Shown here one piece after another: positions 1-13,200 of a stretch of DNA of 64,000 nucleotides (position 1 is the first letter of the stretch; each line of letters starts with the position of its first letter). Source of the stretch: Sarcocystis neurona (Eukaryota > Apicomplexa > Conoidasida > Eucoccidiorida > Sarcocystidae); the NCBI GenBank assembly GCA_000727475.1, contig KL647291.1, positions 3,846,992 to 3,910,991 of the forward strand, read 5' to 3'. The position numbers were made by a program, and so were the translations under genes. Below the pieces are notes generated by a model, which made no database searches, was not told the DNA's origin, and saw only the letters and a program-made list of their open reading frames with translations.

Positions 1-908
1 TGGAGAGAAATGCCCACATGTATCTCTTTCTCCTATATGTAAATATATGTATGTATATTCGTGGACGCACATATATGTCGAAGAGCGAATATTTATATGT
101 ATGTTTTGTATGGGTATGACTGTATATATATGCTCTGCAATATCAGTACACCTACGCGCATGTACGGTGAAAAAGTAGCGCAGCAGCGGCAACAAGGACG
201 TTGCTGCCACCAACAGCCTCCTTGTAGAAAACACGTACAAACCCACAAACACACACGTATATCCTTCCTGGCACTGCTGGGTAGATTTGCACGTGTGTAC
301 GGAAGTGCCTGCCTACGGCGTAGGCGTGTAGCGACACGTGACCCGAGGCGTATCGCTCTGCGCGAATAAGTACCGCTCATGTTTCTAGCAGAAATTTCAG
401 AAGTGGAAAGCCACGTCGCGCATGCAGACCGACGCCTGTTGAGGCCGCTGGCCACCCGCGTGCTTCAGCGGATCATCTGCGTCTTGCTCGTCGCGGGTCT
501 TCCCTTTCGCCCTCTCCCTATCTGTCTACATATATATATATATGCATGCATGCATATATGTCTACCTGCACAAACAGATATTTATGTATGGGCCTGCGTC
601 TTCTTCCTGTCTTCCCTTCTTCCTGTCGCTCTCTTCTCCTCTCTGTCTGTCTACCTACACACGTCTATCTACATATACAGATATAGGCGCGGACCGCAGC
701 TTTCTCCTCTCTCTATCTAGTCACCTGTGCCCACATTTGCATACGTATTTGTATATATATATATATATATGTAAACAGAGGCATGTTCTTACGTGATATA
801 CACAGCTGCACCTATCTGTGTATAGTTATAGACACACACACACACACACACACATACGTAGACACAGGTGTGTATATCCCTGGGACTCTTGTGAAAGTTC
901 GCACCCGT
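1..908. other. Left-edge sequence, presumed NDC80 intron
   Basis: The stretch holds (TA)n and ATGT microsatellites, a (CA)n tract near 832-855, and pyrimidine-rich sequence at 600-720. A plus-strand frame at 379-510 (begins MFLAEISEVESHVAHADRRL) looks helical, but no splice context supports it. No further NDC80 exon was recognised here. Confidence 0.5.
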
Positions 909-1040
909 CTATGCCAGTGTCTGCTCATATGTACGAGATGCAACGTGTCTACGTATGTCTGCCTGGTCCACTAGTGCGTCTACGTCGGCGCGGACCTGTT
1001 CTTCCAAGCGCGCGAGCAGCTGCTGCTGCGTGTCAATCTC
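909..1040 (-). CDS. NDC80: NDC80 exon: coiled coil, last exon visible
   Basis: The acceptor GGGCGTGCAG is followed by EIDTQQQLLARLEEQVRADV and DALVDQADI. The frame runs on to a TAG at 909-911. A donor GTAGAC at 952-947 would instead end the exon at 953. Comparison with the family's length favours splicing, since roughly the C-terminal half of the protein is still to come; the terminal stop would give a truncated protein. Confidence 0.65.
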   Translation of the reverse strand, partial: EIDTQQQLLARLEEQVRADVDALVDQADIRRHVASRTYEQTLA

Positions 1041-4000
1041 CTGCACGCCCAAAGTCCATCCCAACGCGCAAGCACTTTTACACTCGAAGGAGCAGCAGCA
1101 GCGCAGCACAAGCTCCAGCAACAGGAAAAAAAGCAGCAGCAGAAGCAGCAGCAGCAGTAGAGGCGGGACCGGCAGAAGCAGCAACATCAAAGAAGCAGCA
1201 CCAGAAGCAGCAGCAGCAGTAGAGGCGGCACCGGAAGAAGCAGCAGCACCAGGGAGAGAAGCAGCAGCTGCTGCTGATGCTGTACAGGCCGCACCCGCAA
1301 AAGTGACAGCACTGCAGAAAAAGCGGGTGGCACCAGCAGGAGTGGAAGCAGCAGCAGCAGCGGCACATAAACGCGAAGCCCCGAGAGATTTGTGGGACCC
1401 CGCTGAACAAGATGCTGCGACAGCAGCAGCACCCCGTGTCTGCAGCGGTCCAGGCAGCAGCAGCACCTCGCACACGAAGAGGAACGCAGCAAAGAGTGCA
1501 ACGAGGAAATGCAGGCAGGCAGGCGAGAAGGCAGCAGCAGCATCAGCAGCGCTTGTAGACGTGCCCAGCAAGGGCAGCAGCACCAGCAGTTTGTCGTAAA
1601 AACTTCTTCACAAGCCGAGAAGCAGCAGCAGAACTGGCACTGAGGCCCATGCAGCGGGGACTCCGCTGCAGCTGTGGGAGAGACGCGTTCTCGCGACGGC
1701 ACACAAAGTAGTCCACCATGTAGCTGTACAGAACTGCAACATGAAGCAGCTGCAGCAGCTCTTCCTAGGTGAACTGCTGTACGGGCAGATAGGTAGACAT
1801 GAGAGCAAAATAGAAGCCATAGATATTCAAAGAAAAGGATAAGTCTGCCGAAGAACACTTTTGGCTGCTGCTCACACATACATAGACACACATTCTGTTC
1901 CTCGCCAACGTGTGGTACCTCTGCCCTGCACAAGCCGCCTATATTTGTTCATACCTGCACATAACACTCAAGCGCATATATATATATATATGTATAAGTG
2001 CGTACATCATATATACATCTAATATACATATACATATATATATATATATATATGTAATCTCCATATCATATATATATATATATATATAGGTGTACAGCTG
2101 GTTCCAGTAGGCTGTGAGTGAACAGTCATATTCTAAAGATATTCACAGCATTTAGAAAAAGGAATAGCGACCCAACGGATGTTGCGCTGTCAACTGGCAC
2201 GGCCCATGCATCTGCATATACTCTCCCATCTGATTATACGCGTGCGTGGACAGCCACGTACATGGAGAATATAGAAACAGACTTCCGTGGCAGATGTTTT
2301 GCTGCCCTGCATAGATATCTGTACAGTATCGATGTGCAACACACGTATATATATATATATACTGCTGCCTGTATCTGTCTGTACGTATGCATGTGTGTGT
2401 GTAGTAAAAGCAGGTGAGATATGCTCGTGTGCTTGCAGGAAACGAAAGGCAGCAGCCAAGACGAGTTGTTGTGCCTTGCTGAGAAGTCGACGAAAGGGGA
2501 CTGAGACGAATAAGCGAGAAAGGAAGAGCGGAAGAGACCAAAGTGCACTAGGCAGATGTGCTGGGCAGTTTACCTTCGATCGAAGAGACACGCCCTCTCT
2601 CAAACACGCAGTTTCGGTCTTTATTTTCTCCATCTCGGCTCTGCTCATCTGCGTAGGGCAGCAGCATAGCAACTGGCGGCAGCAAGAAGCGTCACGAAAG
2701 AGAGGACGAACGCAGACGCAGCAGCGAAGTGGAGGAGGGAGCAAAACGCTCTCCACACACGACAGCACCACCAGCAGCAGCCGTAGCACAGCAGCAGTGG
2801 CAGAAATAGCAACAGTAGCAGCAGCAGCAGTAGCAGTAGCAGCACTTGCAGGAGCAGTGCACGGCCCTTGCAGCAGCAGCACCAGCAGCGCTTGCAGCAC
2901 CAGCAGCACTTGCAGCACCAGCAGCACTTGTAGCACCAGCAGCACTTGCAGCACTTGCAGCACTTGCAGCACTTGCAGCACCAGCAGCACTTGCAGCACC
3001 AGCAGCACAGCACCTGCGGCAGCTGTGGCGGCAACAGCAGCGGGCATATCACCACCAGCACTTGCAGCAGCAATAACACCAGCAGGTAGGACAGTGACAT
3101 CCTCGTAGAGTAACTGTCGAGAGTCACAAGAGAAACGCAAAGCCTGTTGCTACCGGAGTAACAGTCGCACTCGCAGAAGTTAAGCTGCTCACAAGTATAT
3201 ACGTACGCACAAACGAATGAATATATACATATACAAATATGTACATACACGTATATCTTAACAAATGCATATAGACATATCCACGAGTGCACATATAAAT
3301 TTATATACATATATATATATATATATAGGGTCCGCACTTGTATGTATATTACATAAAAGCACAGCGAGAATATATATATATATATACATACGCATGCACA
3401 GATATCGATACCTACGCATTGATGCATGGTTGCGTACCCCCTGTGCTCGTACACGCTGTTCAAGCAGCTGCGCCTCGGCAGCCACCGCCTGAAGCTCTGT
3501 TTGTAAATTCTTCTTCTCCTCCTCCTTCGCAGCAATCGCTTTCTCCTGCAGACAGCAGCAAGCCACGAGGGGCCTCGTGGATTAGCCACAGCAAGCGGCA
3601 GCGGCACACTGCGACAGCAGGCAGCAGAGGCGAACAGTGGCTGCAGTAGGCAAGGATGTCGCAGGACGGACAAACGCAAGGCTGGACGCGCCCAGCACAA
3701 GCAGGACCGCGCGGCACAGCAAGCAGGAGTACCCAACGCCTGCAGCAAGCTCCAGCAGCTACCGCCAGCAGCAAGCAGCAGCAGCCAGCAGCAGCTAGCA
3801 CCCACAGCACGCAGCAGCAGCTAGCGCCTGCAGCACGCAGCAGCAGGTAGCACCAGCAACAGGCAGCAGCAGCTAGCGCCAGCAGCACGCAGCAGTGGCT
3901 AGCGCCAGCAGCACGCAGCAGCAGCTAGCACCGGCAACAGGCAGCAGCAGCTAGCGCCAGCAGCACGCAGCAGCAAGTAGCAGCAGTAGTTGGGGGCAGC

Positions 4001-4230
4001 AAGCGGCAGTAGCAGGCCATCGAGGTAGAAGAAGCAGCGAGAGGCTGCACAAATCTGCACTTCGTTTGCAAGAAGAATGAAGCAAACGTCGCCCGCGTCC
4101 GCACACACGGAAAAAAGAGAACCCTTTTCTCCGATGCATGCGGAAGTACCCCGGGTCATACACATGCATATATATATGTATGTATATATCAAAATTGAGA
4201 GAGAGACAGACAGAGAATCTGTGCGTACGC

Positions 4231-4261
<31 letters not shown>

Positions 4262-4264
4262 TAC

Positions 4265-4295
<31 letters not shown>

Positions 4296-7200
4296 CAAAT
4301 ATACGCGCATCTCTATTTATGGCCACCCGAGATACCATACGCACAGGTATAGATATTGGAGGCGTACACGTGCGTGGGTGTATATGTGTATATATAGAGG
4401 GAGAGTAGAGAGAGGAAAAGAAGAAAAAGGAAAAAATTCTCGAAGGGAACTCACCACCTGGATGATGGCAATACGCTGCTGCTGCACAGCTTCTTGCAGC
4501 TTTTGGCACTCCGATGTCAAGTGATTGATCTCCGGCTGCGGCGTACAATCACGCGTACAGCAAACACAATTCAGCACACACACACATACACAATATCTAG
4601 AAGACCACGGAAGGCATATATCCATATATATATATATGGATATATATGTGTGGGTGCAGACTTGTGTATACATACCTACCGGCATCAACATCCACAGAGT
4701 AGAGAGGCATGCGTCACACGAAAGGTAGAAGAAGTGGGTGTAATTTACGAAGGGTATAGATATCTTTTTGCTGTTTTTCTCCTGAAGAGCTGATCAGGTA
4801 CTGCTGCTGCCTGTACAGGCACGTACACACATCCACATGTACCTGTGTGTATGAGTGAATACGCATATGAAAGGGTGTAGCTGCTGCGCAGGGACACAGA
4901 CGTAGACATAGCTTGTACATTTGAAGAGATAGGGAGCGAAAAAAAAGGACAGAGAAAGAAGAAGAAATGGCAAAAGAGAGAAACGAAGAAAGGAAGAAAA
5001 AGAAATGGGCGAGAGAGGGCGAGAGCAACAGAGCGGCAAGTAGAAACGCTGTGTCCATTACAGGATATACAGATACTGCTCTTAAAAATACATACATATA
5101 TATAAATATGATTGCCCGTATACATATGTACAAGCATGTGTATATGAGTGTGATTTATATTGGGGAGATATATATATATGTATGTGAGGCAGTGCTGGTA
5201 CTTCTAATGCCGCGCGGCTCTGGTGTTATGGGCGCGGCTCTCTCTTTGCTGTCCTGCCCTGCTGTTGTAAAGGACAGCAGCGAGTTCTCCCGATTCTGTT
5301 GTTCCTCCTCAACCTGATCCCTGCTGCTGTTGTTGCTGGCTGTCCTGCTGCTGCTGCTGTGTGTGAGTATGTGGGGGCCCACTGTCGTCATGCCTGTTGC
5401 ACGCTGCTATTAATCCTCCTTCTTCTCGTCCAGCTGACTCTCTAGAATTCTCGCCGGTGCACAGAAGAAGAGAAGCTGACGTTTTCTTCTTCTGCTTCTT
5501 CTTATTCGTATTCTTCTTCTTCCTCCTCCTGCTGTTGCTGCTGCTCCAAGTTTTTGTCACGCTTCGCATGTCCTCCGGTGCTGGTTGTGCTGCTGATGTT
5601 GCTGGGGAGGAGCTGTTCTTCGTCTTTCCGTCCCTGCAGCTGCTACTTCTAACTGACTCACTAAACTTGCCGCTGGGTAATGGCAGCCGGTGAACGTCTT
5701 TTTTCTTTTCCTCTGCTGCTGCTGCTGCGCTACCGAAGGGGTCTTGCTGCAGCTACTGCTGCTCGTTTTATTCTTCGTTTCGCTGAGGCGACGGCCGCAT
5801 ACGTCTCCCCTTCGCTGCTGCCTCGGGGAAAGCTGCTGCCACTTACTGTTTCTCCCTGCTGCTGCTGTTCCTCTTGCTGGACTCTGCTGCTGCTGACACA
5901 TTCTTAGCCTCACAAGCAGAGCCGCATTAGCTTCCAGTTCCGCCGTCACGTCCTGCGTTTCCTGCGTCGCCACTGCGAGTTGTTCCGCTCGCGTTGCCGC
6001 TGCAGCCTCCATAATCTGCACGTCTTTCCGCAGACGTATTTCTGCATTGCAGGTGCGAGCAAATGAGGGGAAAAAGCAGTTCCTTCAAAAAAGAGCACCC
6101 CACAAAGAAGGAACGAATCTTCTTCGTGCTGTTGTACGTGGGGTAGCAAGACAAGAAGAGGAGCACGAATCGGCATTCAAAAAGAAGACAAAGCAGAAGA
6201 AAGAACGTTTCGACAGTCGACGAGAAGTAATGGGCAGCAGCGGCAAAGCACGGCATTTTTTATTCGTCGAGCTGATGCAACTGCGAAGAGGAGAGTAGCA
6301 GCAGCACTTCCCTGCTGCGTCTAGCGAGCAGCAGAAAACAGGACGCGACAGAAAAAAGGCTGCGAGGGGGTGTGCTTCGACTCTAGACGACGCACGGGGG
6401 AAGGTCAAGACTCTTGTCGTTACAGAGAAAAGGAGAAAATATTGTTGTGCGCCCCGCTACAAGAAGTCGAGCAGAAATTCTTCCCTCATGGAGTAGGGAG
6501 TTCATCAGAACACGTAAAGCGTGCCACACCGCAAGAGAACCACGAAAAGGAGCAAAAAAACGAGGACAAGCGGAAAGGGAAGAAGAAGAGGAAGAGACAC
6601 AAGGGAAGGGAAAGGACAAAGAGACGGGAAAGGAAAACTACCAGCAAAAGGAGCACAGGCAAAGGGGAAACGGACGAAGTCGGAAAAAATCAGCAGCGCA
6701 AGAAACACAAGAAGAGCAGCAGACGGGAAAGAAATGTTAGCAGCACTGTTCCTGCAGGAGTTGTGATGAATACGTCATTAATACGTGGCCGCAGGATAGT
6801 CCCAGAGTTCACTTTCTCGAACAAAAACAAAAAACGGAACGGAAAGGAGAAAGGCGGAAGGCACGGGACAGAGAAGATCACGAAGAACTTCTTGCGTGCT
6901 GCAAGATTGTCAACTATTTTCAGGGAAGACAGAAGTACTACTTTCGATGAGGAAGAACTCCTGCGAGTTGCCACTTCTTCCTATCAATCTGCGACCTCTC
7001 CAGGAAGTGCTAGAAACAATGTGGGGTGTACGTACACTCGAGTGTGCCCGCCCTTCAGGCTGCGTTGTGGACATTTGAAGAATTGGTCTGTCAGACAGAC
7101 CGCTAAAGAGCCAGAAAAGAAAAGCCAGGAAAACTGTGGCTCCGCTCATCGCTAGCCGCTTGGCACTTCTACTCATCAAACCCAAAAAGAAAGAACGACC

Positions 7201-10200
7201 AGACACAAACAAGTGTCATATGCCTCCGTAACAAAGGGCCACTAAATATATGTACAGTCCCTTCATACACATATGTAAGTACCCACACAAACATACCCAT
7301 ACCTTAACATATATATACACAAAGCTCGAAGACCCTCCTGCACACAGTACACGTACAAATACACGTGTACTGAATATAAATATATATATATGTATGTGTA
7401 CACACACAAAGCTCGAAGAGCCTCCTCACACACGTGTATTCGTTTATGCACGTATGTGGAGTTACAAACCCACATATTGACCAAAACATATATATGCACA
7501 AGTGCATAGCCAGTCGCACACCTATATCTAGGTACGTAATATATACGTGCAGCTGTTTGTACATACGTATATATATGTATATGTGCTAAGGTACGCTGTA
7601 AAAGACCAGTGCTAAGGAATGCGGCGGTGGTTAGGAGATATTTACGACTTATCGAGGAGATCGGCGCTCGCATGCAGATTTCCTCGGGCTAACTGTGACT
7701 GCGCGCGACAGCAATATTTCCTCTGGATTCGCTCTAGAGACAACAGACTCTGACTCTGAAGACGCTTTATCGCCTGGTACTCCACAGTACTTCTTTCAAA
7801 TAAGACTTCAAGCGCACACACATACATATATATGTGTATATACATGGCGTCGTATACCTGTGTATGTATGTGTATATATCTATGCGTAGACTTGCTCATA
7901 TAGTCGTGGAGTCGTAATGACGGGTGACTTCATACGTACGTATGGACGATTACTTATACGTGTATATGTGGGCCTGCTATACCTACGCGTACCTCCCCTG
8001 ATAAATAACGGGTGACTTGATACGTATATACCCACCACTTCCTATATGTCGATGTGTGTGTCTACGCGTGCCTCATCTGGCAAAGCTGTTGACCCATATA
8101 GCGTTATACTTTATAAAAACAACGGCGTATAATTCACATACATATATACATATATGCAAAGTTACTGTCAACATATATACATATATATATATATATTGGT
8201 ACATCAGCTACTTCACACATTGGTATACGGTTGTTTCGATATAAGTATATATACATATATATATATATACGCGTGGTTTCATACAGCGCCATAGAAATGC
8301 GATAGTTCGAAAAGGGCCACGTTCACTTAAGGAGAAAAGAAAAAGAGGAAGGCGCCAGTGTGCCCGAAACAGGCAGCCCTGCGCGCGTGTGTGTGCGTAC
8401 ACACACCTACAGAGGTGTACATGCGTTAGTATATGACACAGAATCCATAAATACGTATGTTACCGCATGCACACACATGTGTACGAGCTTGTAATGTGTC
8501 TGTACAAATAAATATATATGTATATATATATGACCCTGAGCGCGGGAGCTGTGGAAGGGGCTGCGCGCCCGTAGTGAGGGAAGACGGTACGTCGCAGATT
8601 GCTGTTCCTGCTGGATACAGTGGAGTGTACAGACACGAGAAAAACGGGGATATCTCGAGGCCGTTGCTCATATTACCTTGCATGCTTCTACAGGCCCGTG
8701 GTGCTGGGGCGTCTTTGCTGTCGAGATAGCGTCATCCGCCTACGTCACGCAGCTACGACTGCTGCAACTGCGCCTGTCGTGTTCGTAGTTATTCTGGTGC
8801 TGCTGCCTTTCGTGTTGCTACCGCCGTCTGCGATATACCTCCGCTACGAGTGCAGTCACTCCTGCTACAATTGCTGGCGCTGCTGGTGGTCCTGCGCTGC
8901 TGTTGCTGCTGTCGCCGCGATTGGTGTGGGGTCGCTGCCGTGCTTGCTGTTGTCGCTGCCTCCGGTGTGGCTGCTGCCACGTAGGCATTGCCGCCTCTAA
9001 AGGAGCTGCTGCTGGTGCTGGGGCTGCAGCTGATGTTGTGTGCCTGGACCTCCGGCTGCTCTTCCCGCTCCGACTGCTGCGCTGACCTGCGTTTTCCTGA
9101 AGGGCGGCGACGTCGCGTGTCTGTAGTGTTTGAGCGTACTGCTCCACAGCAATCTGGCATACAACCTGCAGCAGCAGCAGCAACAGCAACAGCGGGAGCA
9201 AACAGCGAAGCAGCAGACGCAACGAATCACAAAGAGCAGCAGCAGCAGCACCCAAGTGACCAACAGTAGGAAAAGACCCGCGCCGACAGCAACACAGCAG
9301 CAGGCGAGCAGCAAGAGCAGCAGAAGCGGCGTGAGTCGGGAGAGTGATCGCAACGCAGCAGCGCCACGACTCAACAGCAGAAACAGTCTAGCCTCATCTG
9401 CCAGGGGAGAACAGAGTATGAGGAGGCAACAGCAGAAGGAGCAGCAAGGATGCTTATCCAGACAAAAAGGCTAAAGCGTCTTCTGCTTTCTTCGGTGTGT
9501 CGACGCTGTACGCAGTACACGCATACATATATGTATATGTACGTATCAATGAAGTAGAGAACGTGGGGAGAAGACAGGCATAAAGGGATGCAAATATATA
9601 TGTAGGGAGAGAACAGAGGAAGAGAGAGACAAGCAGATGATGTAGATGCGTAGCATCCAGACAAATCTCTGCACTTAACGACACGAATGCACCCACATTT
9701 ACACATGATTCATATAATTCGATTGTTAATTTACATGAATGAGAAGCGAGAAGAGAAAGACGTACGTCGTCAGCAGAAGTTCCGGGAAGGAGGTCCTCGA
9801 AGGCAGCAGCGACAGGGGGTGTATGTACACCCGGGGGAGCTAGCGCAGGCGTTCGACTAAAAACTTCACTTTCGTATATCAGGAGCTCGCACAGCCACTC
9901 CAGCGCATGCACATGAAGCGGCCATTGGTGCCCCGAGTTGGGTGCTTGCATAGATGACTTGGCGATGGTCAGCGGATATCTGAGCCGCAGAAAAAACAGC
10001 AGGTCCGCAAGAAAAAGAGGGAAACAAAAGAGCAGCACCACGCGATTGAGAGTCGCGGCAGCCGCGGGCCCCCACAAATGCGCCGAGAAGTTGACGCAGC
10101 ATATACTCGAAGAAGAGGGAGACGCAGACGAAAGAGAAGCCGGGGCAGGAAGAAGGGTAGGGAGACGGAGACAAAGAACATGTGCAGAAGGTCAAAAATT

Positions 10201-13200
10201 ACCCAAGGGGAGCAGCAGCAGCTGAAGACGAAGAATCAGACACCAGCAGAGCAGCGACATTGGCACACCGAGGGACAACGTCAGCAGCCGCCGGAGACTG
10301 CGCGCACCAGCAGAAGTGTCAAGCAGCAGATTCGGCCAGCCAGCAAGTCGTCCCGCAGCCCAGCACGCCGCAGCACGTGAATATAATAACTTGCTGCAGA
10401 GAGGCTCGAGGGAGAGAAGAAAGGAGCTACAGCGCTGCTCTTGTACATCCTCTGCAGTCACCAGCAGAGAAATTCACAGACGGTGGTGGCACTGCGCATT
10501 AGCGGTCTGCTGCTTCTGTATCTGTTATACGTGGGTGTGCGGCGGGCCACCTACCCTAGATCTGCTGCTTCTGAATCTGCTGTGTGGGGTGCACCACCTC
10601 AGTGACAAATCTCCTGCTGCTGTATCTGTTGTGTGTGGCGCTGTCGCAGGAGAGAAGCTGCTGCAGGACAGGCGCTGCTGCTGTCTACAACCTGTTGGTG
10701 TAGTGCTGCCCCTCCGGGGCCGTTGCTGCTGTTCTTCTCTTCTGGTGAGCTGTCTAGCGGCCTCCTTCTGCGACTGCCCTTCGCACACGTTTGCTGCTGG
10801 AGCTGCGAGTGCCGATACTGCTGCTGTTGCCGCACTGCCACCTCTTCTTTCTCTCCTGTGTTGGTGCTGCTGTTGTTGCTTCAAAGCTGTTGCTGCTGCA
10901 GTCAACCTTCTGGCTTCCCCTATCGCTGCTCCTCTGCAACTGCTTCCTTCGCTTCGTCCACCTTTTTAAAGCATATTTCCTCCACAAGTACACATAAACG
11001 CATATACATGTAGGTACGTACATGTATATATGTGCATGTGTGTGGGCATGTGCGCACGTGTCTACGTATGTATATTCGTATACGTGCAACGCGCACAGGA
11101 ATAAGAAGCAGCAGCAGCAGCAGTGCAGCAATAGCAGGGACAGACAGCGTGTGTTCGAGGTCGCAGCAAGAAAAAGACGACAGAAAGGCTGCAGCAGCAG
11201 AAACAGCAAGAGAGACAGAGAGAGAGACACGAAGGTGAAAGACAGAAGTGCTGCCACTTCGGTTTTACGCGTTTTGACAAGTACAATAAGAGAGAATTAC
11301 ACAAGTTATCTCACACGTCTCGCATACTCGCAAGGGCTGTCACACTAGCAGATGGAAGGCGCCGGAACTGCAGATTCGCTTATAACAGGGAAGAGCAACG
11401 GCATCGTTTAGTCTGCTGCGGCGGCTCGAGACGATTCAATTGCCGCCTTGTGGATGCTGCTCTGGTTGCTGTTCTCTGCGTGCACTTCCTGCTGTTGTGC
11501 GGCGGCTGCTTGCTGTGCGCTGCTCTTCTGTGCTCGTGCTGCTCTGCGTATCTTGCCTTCTGCTGCCCTTGCTTTTTCCCCTGGGGCTGCTGCTGCTGCT
11601 CGCGTCCTCCTGCAGCTCCTACCATCGCTGCTACTTCCCTCGCCCTGCTGCTGCTGCACGAACTGCTAGTGTAGAAGTAGGTTCATCTCCCGTATGCACA
11701 GACATACACCTATATATGCTGATCAGTAAAGTGCTTGCTGTACACATATGTAGACACATACGTGTATACTGTAAGATTGACCAACAATGTGCACCTTGTA
11801 CGCATATATATATATATATACACGTTTATATGCATTCTATGGTTAGTTACTTTATACAGGAGGCAAAAATGTGAATGAAGATATATATATATGTGTATAT
11901 GCGTATGTGTGTGGAACAACCTGCTGACGGATGGATTCGCAACAAGTAATGGTTGGCTTAATGAGCGCTTCCCGGCCGGCACTGGAGAAGGCAGAAGACA
12001 GAAACGAATCAACGACGCAGCTGTTGCAGCCGTTCCTGCTGCAGCGCCCAACGGCGAATAGAAGCTGCTGCAAAAGCTGTCGCGGCGCTGCGACGTCATT
12101 GTTGCTGCTGTTCTTGCTGCTGTTGTTGCTGTTGTTGCTGCTGCTGCTACTCCTGCTGCTACTTGTGCTGTTGCTAGTTGTATTGCTGTCGCCACTGCTG
12201 CTGCTGTTGCTACTTCCGCTGCTACTGCTGCTGCTACTTGTGTTGCTTCTGCGACTGCTGCTGCTGCTGCTACATCCACTGCTGCTACATGTGCTGCTGC
12301 TACACCTGCTGCTGCTACTGCTGCTGCTTCTGCGACTGCTGTGGTTGCTGCATTGGTTGTCGTTGTGCTTCCAGTGGCAGTCCTACCCGAGTTCTTTGAA
12401 AAGTCTCGGCACTTCTTCATTCGCATTTTCAGGCGTGATGCTGACGCTGTCGTCATATGCCCGCCTGAAGGAGAAGAATGAAAAAGTGGGAAACTCGCAG
12501 AAGATGGGGACGCGGAAGGAGAATAAAACGGGGAAACGTAGAGGATATTAAGAGAAACCACAAAGGGGAAGGGAGCGGCGAAGAGGGAAATGGTTCACGA
12601 AAGAAGAAGATATAAAAGGAAGACAGAGGTAGGTGTAAGAAAACAGCTAAAATACCGGAGAAGGGGCTCCTTAGAGGACGCACTACAGAAATATAGATAA
12701 GAGAACCATCTTGAAAGAGCAACAGAACAAAGCACGAGCTCAAAAGAAGAAACACGTAGGAAGAAAAGAGAAGTATTTTGACATTTGTGTTCCTCTTGCT
12801 GTTCTCTACAACATGTTGTACAGATTTGTCTGCATGTGTACAGAGATATAGGTGTGTACTCGTATACATATATATATATATATACATGTATATGTATATG
12901 TATATATATGTGTGTATGTGTATGTGTGTACACACGTGTGTACAGAGGTGGACACGGGCATTACTAAATATATGTATGTGTATGTGTTTATGTCGGTGGA
13001 AGTGAATAAAGGGAAGAGCAACACACACATATGCAAACAGAGATATACGTGAGGGGACATATGTACCCATATGTATATAGATATGTATATATAAACATAT
13101 GTATATATGTATATATGTATAGATATCTGTGTATAGGTGTACAGAGGAGGGTACGCGCATTCATACATACGTATACATATACACGTAGAAAGTGTATATG

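Noticed and set aside
955..1933. Overlapping open frames of 131-248 codons on both strands
   Set aside because: They are CAG/CTG runs read in different phases (Ser/Arg/Gln, Ala, Leu/Cys) and lie inside an intron between two in-phase NDC80 exons.
6370..7155. 261-codon Lys/Arg/Glu-rich plus-strand frame
   Set aside because: It is the purine-rich strand of an NDC80 intron; the composition alone keeps it free of stops on that strand.
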